In this document: in pieces, positions 51,152-59,756 of the stretch
How the letters are laid out: each line of letters begins with the position of its first letter
Position numbering within the stretch: position 1 is the first letter of the stretch
NCBI RefSeq assembly: GCF_014648195.1
Contig: NZ_BMQQ01000002.1
Span: 296,564-360,563, forward strand
DNA: 64,000 nt
Direction of reading: 5' to 3'
Origin: Streptomyces purpureus
GTDB taxonomy: Bacteria; Actinomycetota; Actinomycetes; Streptomycetales; Streptomycetaceae
The notes under the pieces: generated by a model
Databases searched by the model: none
Told to the model about the DNA's origin: nothing
What the model saw: only the letters and a program-made list of their open reading frames with translations
Program-made: the position numbers and the translations under genes

Positions 51152-52272
51152 ACTGGGCGTTCACCTCGTCCGGCAACGTCACCGAGACGTACGCCGTCGG
51201 ACTGCTGCGCAAGATGCTGGAAATCCCCTCCTCGTCCTACCAGGAGCGCGCGCTGGCCGACTACTTGGCCGAAGTGCTGACGGACCTGGGCTTTCAGGCG
51301 CACATCGACGGCGTGGGCAACGTGATCGGCGTGATCGAGCGCGGTGCCGGTCCGACCCTGATGCTGCTGGGGCACATGGACACCGTCTCGGGCCACCTCC
51401 CCGTCCGCTCCGAGGACGGCAGGCTCTACGGCCGCGGCGCGGTGGACGCGAAGGGACCGCTCGCCGCGATGATCTGCGCCGCGGCCGGCGCGGTCGACTT
51501 CCCCGGCCGGATCGTGGTGATCGGCGTCGTCGAGGAGGAGACCCCGCGCTCCCGTGGAGCGATGGCGATCCGCGCCACGCATCAGCGGCCGGACGCCCTG
51601 ATCATCGGCGAACCGAGCGGTTGGTCGAGCGTGGTGCTCGGCTACAAGGGCAAGCTCGACCTGCGCTACACCGTCAAGTGCCCCGCCACCCACCCGAGCA
51701 ACCCCGTGCCCAAGGCGTCCGAACTGGCCGTCGCCTGCTGGGACGCGCTGGTCGAGCTGCTCGGGCCGGACGCGAGCCACGGCGTGTTCGACCAGCCGGG
51801 CGCGACCCTGTGCCGACTGAACGCCGATCTGACCACGGCTACGGCGGACCTCAGCGTCCGCATCCCACCGGGGTTCGACGTCGACGAGCTGGTGCGCGAG
51901 CTGCGCGACCGCCTGCCGGCCGGCAGCCTCGACGTGCTGAACTCGGTGGCGGCCTGCCGGGTGGGCAGGGCCGACCCGGCGGTTCGCGCGCTGGTGTGCG
52001 GCATCCGGCAACTGCACGCCAGGCCGCGGCTGGTGGTGAAGACGGCCACATCGGACATGAACACCCTCGCCGAGGTCTGGGACATCCCGATGGCGACCTA
52101 CGGCCCGGGCGACAGCACTCTCGATCACGCCGACGACGAGCACATCGTGCTGTCGGACTACCTGCGCGGCATCGACGTGCTGACGATCGCCATCTCGGAG
52201 CTGGCACACCTGCCCGTGCGCGCGGACGACCGGGTGAGCGACGCGCCGCTGCGCGTGAGGAGTCTCAGGTGA
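51148..52272 (+). CDS. lysK: LysK-type M20 peptidase releasing the product from LysW
   Basis: A 374-residue zinc peptidase of the M20 family (LysK/ArgE/DapE group): LLGHMDTVSGHLPV, GRGAVDAKGPLAAMI and GVVEEETPRSRGAMAI carry the metal and catalytic residues. In the carrier cycle it cleaves the isopeptide bond and frees the finished amino acid from LysW. Its 4-bp overlaps with lysX and with the NRPS gene tie loading, release and downstream use into one transcript. Confidence 0.9.
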   Translation: MNWAFTSSGNVTETYAVGLLRKMLEIPSSSYQERALADYLAEVLTDLGFQAHIDGVGNVIGVIERGAGPTLMLLGHMDTVSGHLPVRSEDGRLYGRGAVDAKGPLAAMICAAAGAVDFPGRIVVIGVVEEETPRSRGAMAIRATHQRPDALIIGEPSGWSSVVLGYKGKLDLRYTVKCPATHPSNPVPKASELAVACWDALVELLGPDASHGVFDQPGATLCRLNADLTTATADLSVRIPPGFDVDELVRELRDRLPAGSLDVLNSVAACRVGRADPAVRALVCGIRQLHARPRLVVKTATSDMNTLAEVWDIPMATYGPGDSTLDHADDEHIVLSDYLRGIDVLTIAISELAHLPVRADDRVSDAPLRVRSLR

Positions 52273-55200
52273 CCGACATGACCCAGCGTCTCGCCGCGCT
52301 GCCCGCGGAACGCCGCACGCGGTTCCTCGTACGGCTGAGGGAGCACGCGGAAGCTGTGGCGAGGCGCGGTCCGACGCCGCGCGGTGACACCGGTCCGACG
52401 CCGCTGTCGCACGCGCAGGAGAGCCTGCGCTTCCTCGACCGCGCGGCGCCGGGCAGCCCCGCCTCCGGCACGCCGCTGTGCCTGCGTCTGCGGGGCGGAC
52501 TGGACGCGGACGCGTTGCGCTCGGCGCTGGCCGCGGTCGTCGCCAGGCACGACGCGCTGCGGACCGCGATCGTGGCACGCGAGGGCGGCCCGATGCAGGT
52601 GGTCGCGCCCGAGGTACGGATCGACCTGCCGCTGGTCGAAGCGGAGGGCGACGACCACGAGAAGCGGCTCGCCGCCGCACGGGCCCTGGTCGAGCGGCAG
52701 GCCCGGGAGCCGTTCGACCCGAGCAGAACGCCGATGTGGCGCGCAATGCTGATCAGAGTGGCGCCGGACGACCACCTCTTCCTGTTCGACGTACCCCCCG
52801 TCCTCTGCGACGCCTGGTCGCGCGGACTACTGCTGCGTGACCTCGGCGAGTTCTACCGGTCGTCGATCGAGGGCGACGCACCGCGGTTGCCCGCCCTGCC
52901 TGTGCAGTACCCGGACTACGCGGTGTGGCAGCGCGACCGGCTCGCCGGCGGCGACCTGGACAGGCTGGCCGCATACTGGCGGGAGAGGCTGAAGGGCGTC
53001 GAGGTACTGGAGTTCCCGACCGACCGGCCACGTGGTGAGACCCGGACCTTCGCGGGCGGCAGCGGCAGCTTCACCGTCGGGCACGAGGGCCTGGAGCGGG
53101 CTCGGGAGCTGGCCCGGGAGGATGGCGCGAGCCCGTTCGACGTCCTCGCCGCCGCGTTCTTCACCCTGCTGCACCGCTACTCCGGCCAGGACGACCTGGT
53201 GATCGGCGCGCCGGACGCGAACCGGCGGCACGACGCCGTGTCCTCGGTCGTCGGACTCTTCGCCGACCTGCGCGTCCTGCGTGCGGACCTCTCCGGCGAC
53301 ATCACGTTCCGCGAGCTGGTCCAGCGGGTCGGGCGCGTGTCGTCCGAGGCGTACGAGCACGGCGGCCTGCCCTTCGACAGACTGGTCGACGCGGTGGATC
53401 CGGTCGTCGACCCGTCGCACTCGCCGATCTTCCAGATCGTGTTCGGCGTGACGAACGCGGACCTCACGACCGGCCTGCCCGGCGTCGCCACCACGCACGA
53501 GGCCGTACGGACCGGCGCCTCCCGGTTCGACATGAGCTGGAGCCTGGCGGAGCCGACGGCTCCCGGCGCCGACGCGTCCCTGGCCATCGAGTTCGACACC
53601 GACCTGTTCGACGCCGAAAGCATCGCCAGATTCGCCCGGCACTACGACGAGCTCCTGCGCACCCTGACCGCCGCCCCTGACGCTCCGTTGTCCGCCGCCG
53701 AGATGCTGAGCCCGGCGGACCTGGCGTTCCTCACCGAGGTCGCCGAGGGACCGATGCGACCGATACGCGAATCCACCGTCGTGGCGGAGTTCGAGGCGCG
53801 CGTCCGGGAGTTCCCGGACAACGTGGCGGTCGTCGTCTCGGGTGTCGAGACCAGTTACGCCGAACTCAACGTCCGGGCGAACCGGCTCGCCGCCCTGCTG
53901 CGCGAGCGCGGCATCGAACCGGGCACGAGGGTCGGCCTGTGTCTGCGCAGGAACGTGGACCTGCCGACCGCGATCCTCGCGGTGCTGAAGACCGGCGCGG
54001 CGTATGTGCCGCTCGACACGGGGCATCCGCCCGCGCGGGTCGCGGAGATCGCCGGCGACGCGGGGGTGTGCGTCGTGATCGCGCACACCGAGGCAGGCAA
54101 GGCCTTGGGCGAGGTCGCCGCGCCCGTCGTGGCGCTGGACGACGTCCGCGAGGAACTCGCGGCGATGCCCGCCCACGACCCGCCGCTCGCGGCGCGGCCC
54201 GGCGACGTCGCCTACGTCATCTACACCTCCGGCAGCACTGGCAAGCCGAAGGGTGTGCTGCTCGAACACCGCGGCGTGGTCAACTTCATCGACTCCACGC
54301 GCGACCTGTTCGGTCTGGTACCGGCCGACCGGGTGCTCGGCTTCGCTTCGGCGACCTTCGACGTCTCCGTGTTCGAGACGTTCTCGGCACTGCTCACCGG
54401 AGCCCGCCTCTGCCTGGCGACCGACGGCGAACGGCTCTCCGTCGACCGGCTCCAGTCGCTCATGGAGCAGGCCGGCATCACCGTCGTCGACCTTCCCCCG
54501 ACGGTGATGCCGCTGCTGACGCCCGAGAAGTTCACCGACCTGCGGATCGCGTTCGTCGGCGGCGAGGCCTTCAGCGGTGAGCTGGTGAACCGGTGGAACC
54601 CGGGCAGACGGCTGTTCAACGGCTACGGTCCGACCGAGTGCACGGTGACGATGATCGTGGAGGAGTGTCCGGGCGCCTGGGACACCTCGCCGCCGATCGG
54701 CCGGCCCATGGCCAACCATGTGGCGCACGTGCTGGACCGCGACCTGCGCCCGGTGCCGGTCGGTGTGCCGGGTGAACTGGTCATCGGCGGTGCCGGGTTG
54801 GCGCGCGGCTACCTCAACCGGGACGAGCTGACCGCGGAGAAGTTCATCGCCGACCCGTTCGGCACCGCGCCCGGCGGGCGGTTGTACCGGACCGGAGACC
54901 TGGTGAAACGGCTGGCGGACGGACGGCTGGTCTTCGTCGGCCGGCTCGACCAGCAGGTGAAAATCCGCGGACTGCGCATCGAACTGGGCGAGGTCGAGTC
55001 TGCGTTGACCGGCTTCGAGGGAGTCGGACCGGTCAGCGTGCAGCCGTGGGCCGACGACAATGGGGACAGGCACCTGGTCGGCTATGTGACGGGCGTCGCC
55101 GAGCAGCAGGTGGCCGCGGTGCGCGAGCATCTCGGCACGCTCCTGCCGACGTACATGATCCCGTCGTATTTCGTCGTCCTCGACGAGCTTCCGCTCACCA

Positions 55201-56366
55201 GCAGCGGCAAGATCGACCGGCGCAGGCTGCCCGCGCCGGACCTGAGCCGGGCGGGCGAGGGGGTCGGCGACGAGTCGCTCACCGCGACGGAGCGCGGACT
55301 GCTGCGCGACGTGCTCCGTCCCCTGCTGCACAACGACCGGCTCGGCGTGCGCGACGACTTCTTCCTGTCAGGCGGCAACAGCCTCCAGGTCGTTCGGCTG
55401 CTGTCGGCAATCAACCGCAGGTTCGGGGTTGAGATTTCGCTGACCGACTTCTTCGTCTCCCCCACCGTCGCGCACCTGGCCGCCACCGTCGACACCGTCC
55501 GCGCCGCGCGGCGCGACCACGACGATCCGCTCGACGCGCTGGCGAGCCTGTCCGCGCGGGACACCGCCCCGACCGGCTCGCCCGGTGACGACCGGCCGCC
55601 GGTGGTGATGCGGGCGTCGGGCCCGGCGCAGGTGATCCTGCTGCACCCGTCGGGCGGTGCGCTGTTCTGCTACATGCCGTTGATCAGGGCGCTGCGCGCG
55701 GACCTCGGTGTGATCGGCTTCGCCGCCGATCCGCGGGACGCCGCCGCGGCTCCGCGGGACGGGATGGCGGCGACCGCCGCCAGGATCGCGCGGACCCTGA
55801 CAGAGAGCGGCCTGCCGGAGTCGTGCTGCCTGGCCGGCTGGTCCTACGGGGGTGTGCTCGCCTTCGAGGTGGCCAGGCAGATCGAGCGGAGTACCGGCCA
55901 ACGGCCGCCGGTGGTCCTGCTGGACGCCGCCCACGACGAGGACACGGTCCCGCTCGACGAGCCGACGGTGCGGCAGCGGTTCGTCCACGACGTCGCCAGG
56001 CTGACGGGACGGGACGGCCGGTCGGTGCGCACGGCCCTCGACGACCCGGCTGCCGGGGTGGCCGACGTCAGGGAGACCCTGACCGGTCTGGGCGTCGAAC
56101 TGGAGCTCACCGAGGAAGAGTTGACTTCGCGCTTCCAGACCTTCCGAGCCGCCGCCCTGTCGATGCAGGCCTACCGGCCGGGGCCGTACGGCGGACCGGT
56201 CACCGTCCTCACCGCCTCGCCCCACATCGCCATGGAAGAGCAGTGGCGGAGGGTCTGCACGGGTCCGTTCCGGGCCGAGAGCGTGCCCGGCGACCACTAC
56301 ACCCTGTTCACCGAACCGGCATTGAGCCGGGTCGTCGCAGCGATCGAAGAGACGCTCGCGTCGTGA
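52269..56366 (+). CDS. Single-module NRPS (C-A-T-TE) with degenerate condensation motif
   Basis: 1365 residues. C domain about 40-470, A domain about 490-1000 (YTSGSTGKPKGVLLE, FNGYGPTECTV, LYRTGDLVKRL, LTSSGKIDRRRLP), T domain with DDFFLSGGNSLQVVRLL (Ser in GGNS), and a C-terminal thioesterase (ILLHPSGGALFCYMP, GWSYGGVLAFEVA nucleophile, GDHYTLF His). The C-domain active site HHxxxDG reads PPVLCDA (residues 176-182): both histidines are Pro. FDVSVFE provides the Asp that normally holds the amino group. It presumably activates one amino acid for the two acyl-CoA-dehydrogenase-like proteins encoded next, or for joining to the LysW-made amino acid. Confidence 0.92.
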   Translation: MTDMTQRLAALPAERRTRFLVRLREHAEAVARRGPTPRGDTGPTPLSHAQESLRFLDRAAPGSPASGTPLCLRLRGGLDADALRSALAAVVARHDALRTAIVAREGGPMQVVAPEVRIDLPLVEAEGDDHEKRLAAARALVERQAREPFDPSRTPMWRAMLIRVAPDDHLFLFDVPPVLCDAWSRGLLLRDLGEFYRSSIEGDAPRLPALPVQYPDYAVWQRDRLAGGDLDRLAAYWRERLKGVEVLEFPTDRPRGETRTFAGGSGSFTVGHEGLERARELAREDGASPFDVLAAAFFTLLHRYSGQDDLVIGAPDANRRHDAVSSVVGLFADLRVLRADLSGDITFRELVQRVGRVSSEAYEHGGLPFDRLVDAVDPVVDPSHSPIFQIVFGVTNADLTTGLPGVATTHEAVRTGASRFDMSWSLAEPTAPGADASLAIEFDTDLFDAESIARFARHYDELLRTLTAAPDAPLSAAEMLSPADLAFLTEVAEGPMRPIRESTVVAEFEARVREFPDNVAVVVSGVETSYAELNVRANRLAALLRERGIEPGTRVGLCLRRNVDLPTAILAVLKTGAAYVPLDTGHPPARVAEIAGDAGVCVVIAHTEAGKALGEVAAPVVALDDVREELAAMPAHDPPLAARPGDVAYVIYTSGSTGKPKGVLLEHRGVVNFIDSTRDLFGLVPADRVLGFASATFDVSVFETFSALLTGARLCLATDGERLSVDRLQSLMEQAGITVVDLPPTVMPLLTPEKFTDLRIAFVGGEAFSGELVNRWNPGRRLFNGYGPTECTVTMIVEECPGAWDTSPPIGRPMANHVAHVLDRDLRPVPVGVPGELVIGGAGLARGYLNRDELTAEKFIADPFGTAPGGRLYRTGDLVKRLADGRLVFVGRLDQQVKIRGLRIELGEVESALTGFEGVGPVSVQPWADDNGDRHLVGYVTGVAEQQVAAVREHLGTLLPTYMIPSYFVVLDELPLTSSGKIDRRRLPAPDLSRAGEGVGDESLTATERGLLRDVLRPLLHNDRLGVRDDFFLSGGNSLQVVRLLSAINRRFGVEISLTDFFVSPTVAHLAATVDTVRAARRDHDDPLDALASLSARDTAPTGSPGDDRPPVVMRASGPAQVILLHPSGGALFCYMPLIRALRADLGVIGFAADPRDAAAAPRDGMAATAARIARTLTESGLPESCCLAGWSYGGVLAFEVARQIERSTGQRPPVVLLDAAHDEDTVPLDEPTVRQRFVHDVARLTGRDGRSVRTALDDPAAGVADVRETLTGLGVELELTEEELTSRFQTFRAAALSMQAYRPGPYGGPVTVLTASPHIAMEEQWRRVCTGPFRAESVPGDHYTLFTEPALSRVVAAIEETLAS

Positions 56367-56376
56367 GGAGACGTAC

Positions 56377-57531
56377 ATGCGGTTCGGATTCACCGAGGAA
56401 CAAGAACGGTTCCGGGCGAGCGTGCGGAAGATGCTGCGCTCCGCCGAGGTGCGTGCCGCGGCGGCGGAGGCCACCGGCGCGGACGGTGTCGAGCCGGACG
56501 CCCGCCCGCTCTACCGTCTGCTCGGAGAGCGGCGACTGCTCGCCGTGCACTGGCCCGTCGAGTACGGCGGAGAAGGCCGCCCGCTCACCGACGCCGCGAT
56601 CGTCGCCGAGGAGCTGGTCCATGCGGGAGTGCCGGACACCCTGCACGTCAACACCATTCAGATCGTCGGCCAGTTCCTGCTGATGGCGGGCAGCGACGAG
56701 CAGAAGCGGCGGTACCTGCCCGCGCTGGCCCGTGGTGAGGGTTTCGCTTCGGTGCTCTACACCGAACCGGACGCGGGATCGGACCTCGGTGAGCTGCGGG
56801 CCGTGGCCGAACCGGACGGCGACGGCTATCGGATCACCGGCACGAAGGTGTTCAGTCTCAAGACCCGGTTCGTCGACCTCGGACTGTGCGCGGCCCGGAC
56901 GACCCCGGGTACCGGGAAGTACCAGGGAATCAGTCTGTTCCTGGTCGACATGGCCGCTCCCGGGGTGACGGTGTCGGTGATCCCCAGTGTTGGCGACGAG
57001 CACTTCCACCGGGTGGACCTCGACTCGGTCCCGGTGTCGGGCGACAGCCTCCTCGGTCCGCGCGACGAGGGGTGGCCGCTGCTCAACGAGGCACTGGCCA
57101 TCGAGCGCACCGGTCTCGACTACCACCTCAAAGCGGAGCACTGGCTCAAGGCCGCGCTGGACGCGCTGATCGACGGCGACCAGGACTCCGCGCACGACGC
57201 CCACCTGGAACGGATCGGCCGCTGGCACGGGGCGCTGGCGGCCGACCACGTCCTCGCCTGGGAGGTGCTCACCGGGCTGGCCACGGGCCAGGTCGATCAG
57301 GTGTCGGCCGCCGTCGCCAAGTACCACAGCAGCGAACTCGCCCAGTCCATCGCGGTGTGGGCTGCCGACGTCCCCAGCCCCGGGCAGCGGGCGCACCGCA
57401 GCCGGGCGGCTCTGACCTTGGACTCCGCCTACCGGGAGGCGCCGGGACTCACGCTGTCGGCCGGTACCTCCGAGGTGATGCTCCAGATCATGGCCGCCGC
57501 GTTCGACTCCATCGGACAGGAAGAGCATTGA
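56377..57531 (+). CDS. Acyl-CoA dehydrogenase-like protein, alpha-type
   Basis: A 384-residue flavoprotein of the acyl-CoA dehydrogenase family. MRFGFTEEQERFRASVRKML at the N-terminus, SVLYTEPDAGSDLGELRAVA (FAD/substrate loop) and LSAGTSEVMLQIMAAAF near the C-terminus are typical. It could desaturate an amino- or acyl-thioester, possibly on the NRPS T domain, since it follows that gene by 10 bp and a second, complementary homologue follows 1 bp later. Confidence 0.88.
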   Translation: MRFGFTEEQERFRASVRKMLRSAEVRAAAAEATGADGVEPDARPLYRLLGERRLLAVHWPVEYGGEGRPLTDAAIVAEELVHAGVPDTLHVNTIQIVGQFLLMAGSDEQKRRYLPALARGEGFASVLYTEPDAGSDLGELRAVAEPDGDGYRITGTKVFSLKTRFVDLGLCAARTTPGTGKYQGISLFLVDMAAPGVTVSVIPSVGDEHFHRVDLDSVPVSGDSLLGPRDEGWPLLNEALAIERTGLDYHLKAEHWLKAALDALIDGDQDSAHDAHLERIGRWHGALAADHVLAWEVLTGLATGQVDQVSAAVAKYHSSELAQSIAVWAADVPSPGQRAHRSRAALTLDSAYREAPGLTLSAGTSEVMLQIMAAAFDSIGQEEH

Positions 57532-57532
57532 C

Positions 57533-58609
57533 ATGGACCTCACCCCCGATCCACTCGTCATCCAGTTGCGCAAGGCACTTCGTACGGGCCTTGCCGGCGT
57601 CCCCTCCCGGATGGACCTGCACGGCGCGCCGGTGGCTGACGGAGCCTTCGGTCCCACGCGGGCGGTACTCGACGAGCTGGGCGCGGCCGACTTCGAGCGG
57701 CCCGTCTCCTCCGGCGGCCTCGACCTCGGCCTGACGGCCGGAGTGCTCGTCAGCGAGGAGCTCGGTCGCGCGGCACGCGGCAACTCCTACCGGGCCGACG
57801 CGCTGGCAGCCGACATGGGCGGTCCGGCGGGCGCGGCACTGGCCGGACTGGAAGTCCTGCCGATCGGCCACGGGGTCACCGCCGCCCCTCGAACGGGTGG
57901 CTGGGAGCTGACCGGCACCGTCACGGTCGACGCCGCTGACGCCGGGACGCTGCTGGTGGCCACCAGGACAGGCGGCGCGCCGGTGCTCGTCGCCGTAGCG
58001 CGCGGGACGGCCGACCGCGTCACGGTGAGCGGGTGCTGGCCGCCGGTCGTCCGGTTCGAGGCCACGCCGGTCTCCGCGGCGGATGTGATCGGGACCCTGG
58101 GCGGCTCGCCCACCGGTCCGCTCGCCAGGGCGCGGCTGCGGCAGGCCGCCTACCTGCTGGGCATCGCCGACGGCGCGCACCGGATTGCCCTGGGATACGC
58201 CGGATTCCGGAGGCAGTTCGGCGCCAGGTTGCGCGATCTGCCCGCGGTCTCGTTCCCGCTGGCGCGAGCCCTGGTGGCGCTGCGGGCGACCAGGGGGGCG
58301 GTGTACCGGGCGGCCTGGCTGGTCGACTCCCGGCCGGACGCAGTCGGCACCGCGCCGGTCGAGGCGCTGGCGATGGCCGCCGAGACCGCGCGCACCGTGG
58401 TGCGGCTGAGCATGCAGAGCTGCGGGGTGCGCGCGATGACGGCGGAACTGGGCCTGCACCGGTACTTCCGGCTGACCGCGGCCGAGTCCGCCCGGTATGG
58501 CGACCCCGCCGCGCTGTGGCGGATGGTCGGCGCCGATCGCATCCGGACGGCCCGGCACGCCGCCGCCGCCGACACGGAGACTCCGGTCGCGGCGACGACC
58601 CGGTCGTAG
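57533..58609 (+). CDS. Acyl-CoA dehydrogenase-like protein, beta-type
   Basis: A 358-residue divergent family member. It lacks the TEPxAGSD loop and the GTSE segment found in its neighbour but keeps the FAD-contacting GYAGFRRQFGARLRDLPAV. That complementary pattern is known from alpha-2-beta-2 acyl-CoA dehydrogenases (FadE28/FadE29 type), where one subunit is catalytically incomplete. The gene is convergent with the response regulator, with only 4 bp between stops. Confidence 0.8.
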   Translation: MDLTPDPLVIQLRKALRTGLAGVPSRMDLHGAPVADGAFGPTRAVLDELGAADFERPVSSGGLDLGLTAGVLVSEELGRAARGNSYRADALAADMGGPAGAALAGLEVLPIGHGVTAAPRTGGWELTGTVTVDAADAGTLLVATRTGGAPVLVAVARGTADRVTVSGCWPPVVRFEATPVSAADVIGTLGGSPTGPLARARLRQAAYLLGIADGAHRIALGYAGFRRQFGARLRDLPAVSFPLARALVALRATRGAVYRAAWLVDSRPDAVGTAPVEALAMAAETARTVVRLSMQSCGVRAMTAELGLHRYFRLTAAESARYGDPAALWRMVGADRIRTARHAAAADTETPVAATTRS

Positions 58610-58613
58610 GCGG

Positions 58614-59327
58614 TCAGCTCGCCCGCAGGCCCTTCCCCGACACGACCCGCTCGTCGCCCAAGGGCTGTCCGGCCGAGTGGATGAGTCCGGTCCGGTAGGC
58701 CAGTGACACGAGCTCGGCGCGGTCGCGTACACCGAGCTTGGTGCGTACGCGATAGAGGTGGGTGCGGACCGTGGCCTCGCCGATGATCAGTTCGCGGGCC
58801 ACCTCCTCGGTGGACATACCCCGTGCCACCATCTTGGTCACTTCCCGTTCCCGCGGGGTCAGCTCGGTCACCTCCGGGCACGCCGCGGCGGCCTGGGGCT
58901 CGGGCTGCGCGCGGAACCAGGTGACCAGGCGTTGGGCGATGTTCGGCGCGAGCATGGTCTGCCCGGCGGCTGCCGCCTGGATCGCGGTGATCAGCTCCTG
59001 CGGGCTCGCGTCCTTGCCGAGCAGACAGCTCGCCCCGGCATGCAGCACGTCGCTCACCGTCTTGTCGGCGTCGGACGCGGTGAACACGACGACGTTGGGC
59101 GGCTCGTCCTCCTTGCCGAGCCGGCGGATCATCTCAAGTCCGGATATTGTCTGGAGGTTCAGGTCCGTGACCACGACATCGGGCCGCGTGGTCCGCACGA
59201 GAACGATGGCTTCCATGCCGTTCTGGGTCGTACCGATCACGTCGATGTCGGGCACCGCGTCGAGGAGGGTCTTGAGACCGGCCGCGATGACGGGCAGATG
59301 GTCACAGATGAGCACCCGGATGGGCAT
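58614..59327 (-). CDS. NarL/LuxR-type response regulator
   Basis: A 237-residue two-domain regulator. The receiver domain has IRVLICDHLPVIAAGLKTLL and VVVTDLNLQTISGLEMIRRL (phosphoacceptor Asp55) and the LuxR helix-turn-helix is LTPREREVTKMVARGMSTEE followed by VARELIIGEATVRTHLYRVR. ATG 59327 has GAGGGGAACACC upstream. No histidine kinase is encoded in the window, so it is an orphan. It may be one of the factors binding the cluster palindromes. Confidence 0.9.
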   Translation of the reverse strand: MPIRVLICDHLPVIAAGLKTLLDAVPDIDVIGTTQNGMEAIVLVRTTRPDVVVTDLNLQTISGLEMIRRLGKEDEPPNVVVFTASDADKTVSDVLHAGASCLLGKDASPQELITAIQAAAAGQTMLAPNIAQRLVTWFRAQPEPQAAAACPEVTELTPREREVTKMVARGMSTEEVARELIIGEATVRTHLYRVRTKLGVRDRAELVSLAYRTGLIHSAGQPLGDERVVSGKGLRAS

Positions 59328-59429
59328 GGTGTTCCCCTCGATGAGGATTGGGCGGAAGGGACGCGAGTCCACCGCCCGATGCGGTGTCGACTCTCAGCGG
59401 TGACTCTTGCGGGCTGCTGGACTGCTGGA

Positions 59430-59448
59430 CCGCAGCCGGTGGCTGCGG
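59430..59448 (-). terminator. Hairpin downstream of small secreted-peptide gene
   Basis: CCGCAGCC and GGCTGCGG form an 8-bp stem with a 3-base loop just beyond the stop of the gene at 59458-59631. It is a plausible terminator on the minus strand. Confidence 0.45.
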
Positions 59449-59457
59449 CCCACCGGC

Positions 59458-59631
59458 TCAGCCGTTGCCGTTGTTGTCACCCGGCCCGCCGGTCTCCTCG
59501 TCCGTCGAAGAGGCGAAGGCGACTATGCGCGGCTGGACCGTGTCCGAGGCGCCGGCATCGGCGGTGGCCGCGAATCCTCCCAGAACTGCCCCGAGAGCGA
59601 TGGCAGCGGCGGCGACAGGAGTGAAGCGCAT
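59458..59631 (-). CDS. Small secreted peptide next to the SARP gene
   Basis: 57 residues. MRFTPVAAAAIALGAVLGGF followed by AATADAGA is a standard signal peptide with a likely cleavage after ADA. The mature part of about 30 residues is acidic and ends TGGPGDNNGNG. GGAGGAG lies 5 bases upstream of the ATG. It is 125 bp downstream of the SARP gene and in the same direction. Small exported peptides of unknown function are found beside SARP/NB-ARC regulators; a signalling role is only a guess. Confidence 0.65.
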   Translation of the reverse strand: MRFTPVAAAAIALGAVLGGFAATADAGASDTVQPRIVAFASSTDEETGGPGDNNGNG

Positions 59632-59756
59632 GAGTGAACTCCTCCGGAAAGACAGATCATTTCGACTCCGCTGATGCTCCCGATCCGTCTTCCCGGTCCG
59701 TTCCCCTCTGGACACCCGCCCGGTCCCCGAGGCGTGGACCGGCCGACGACCGGGAG

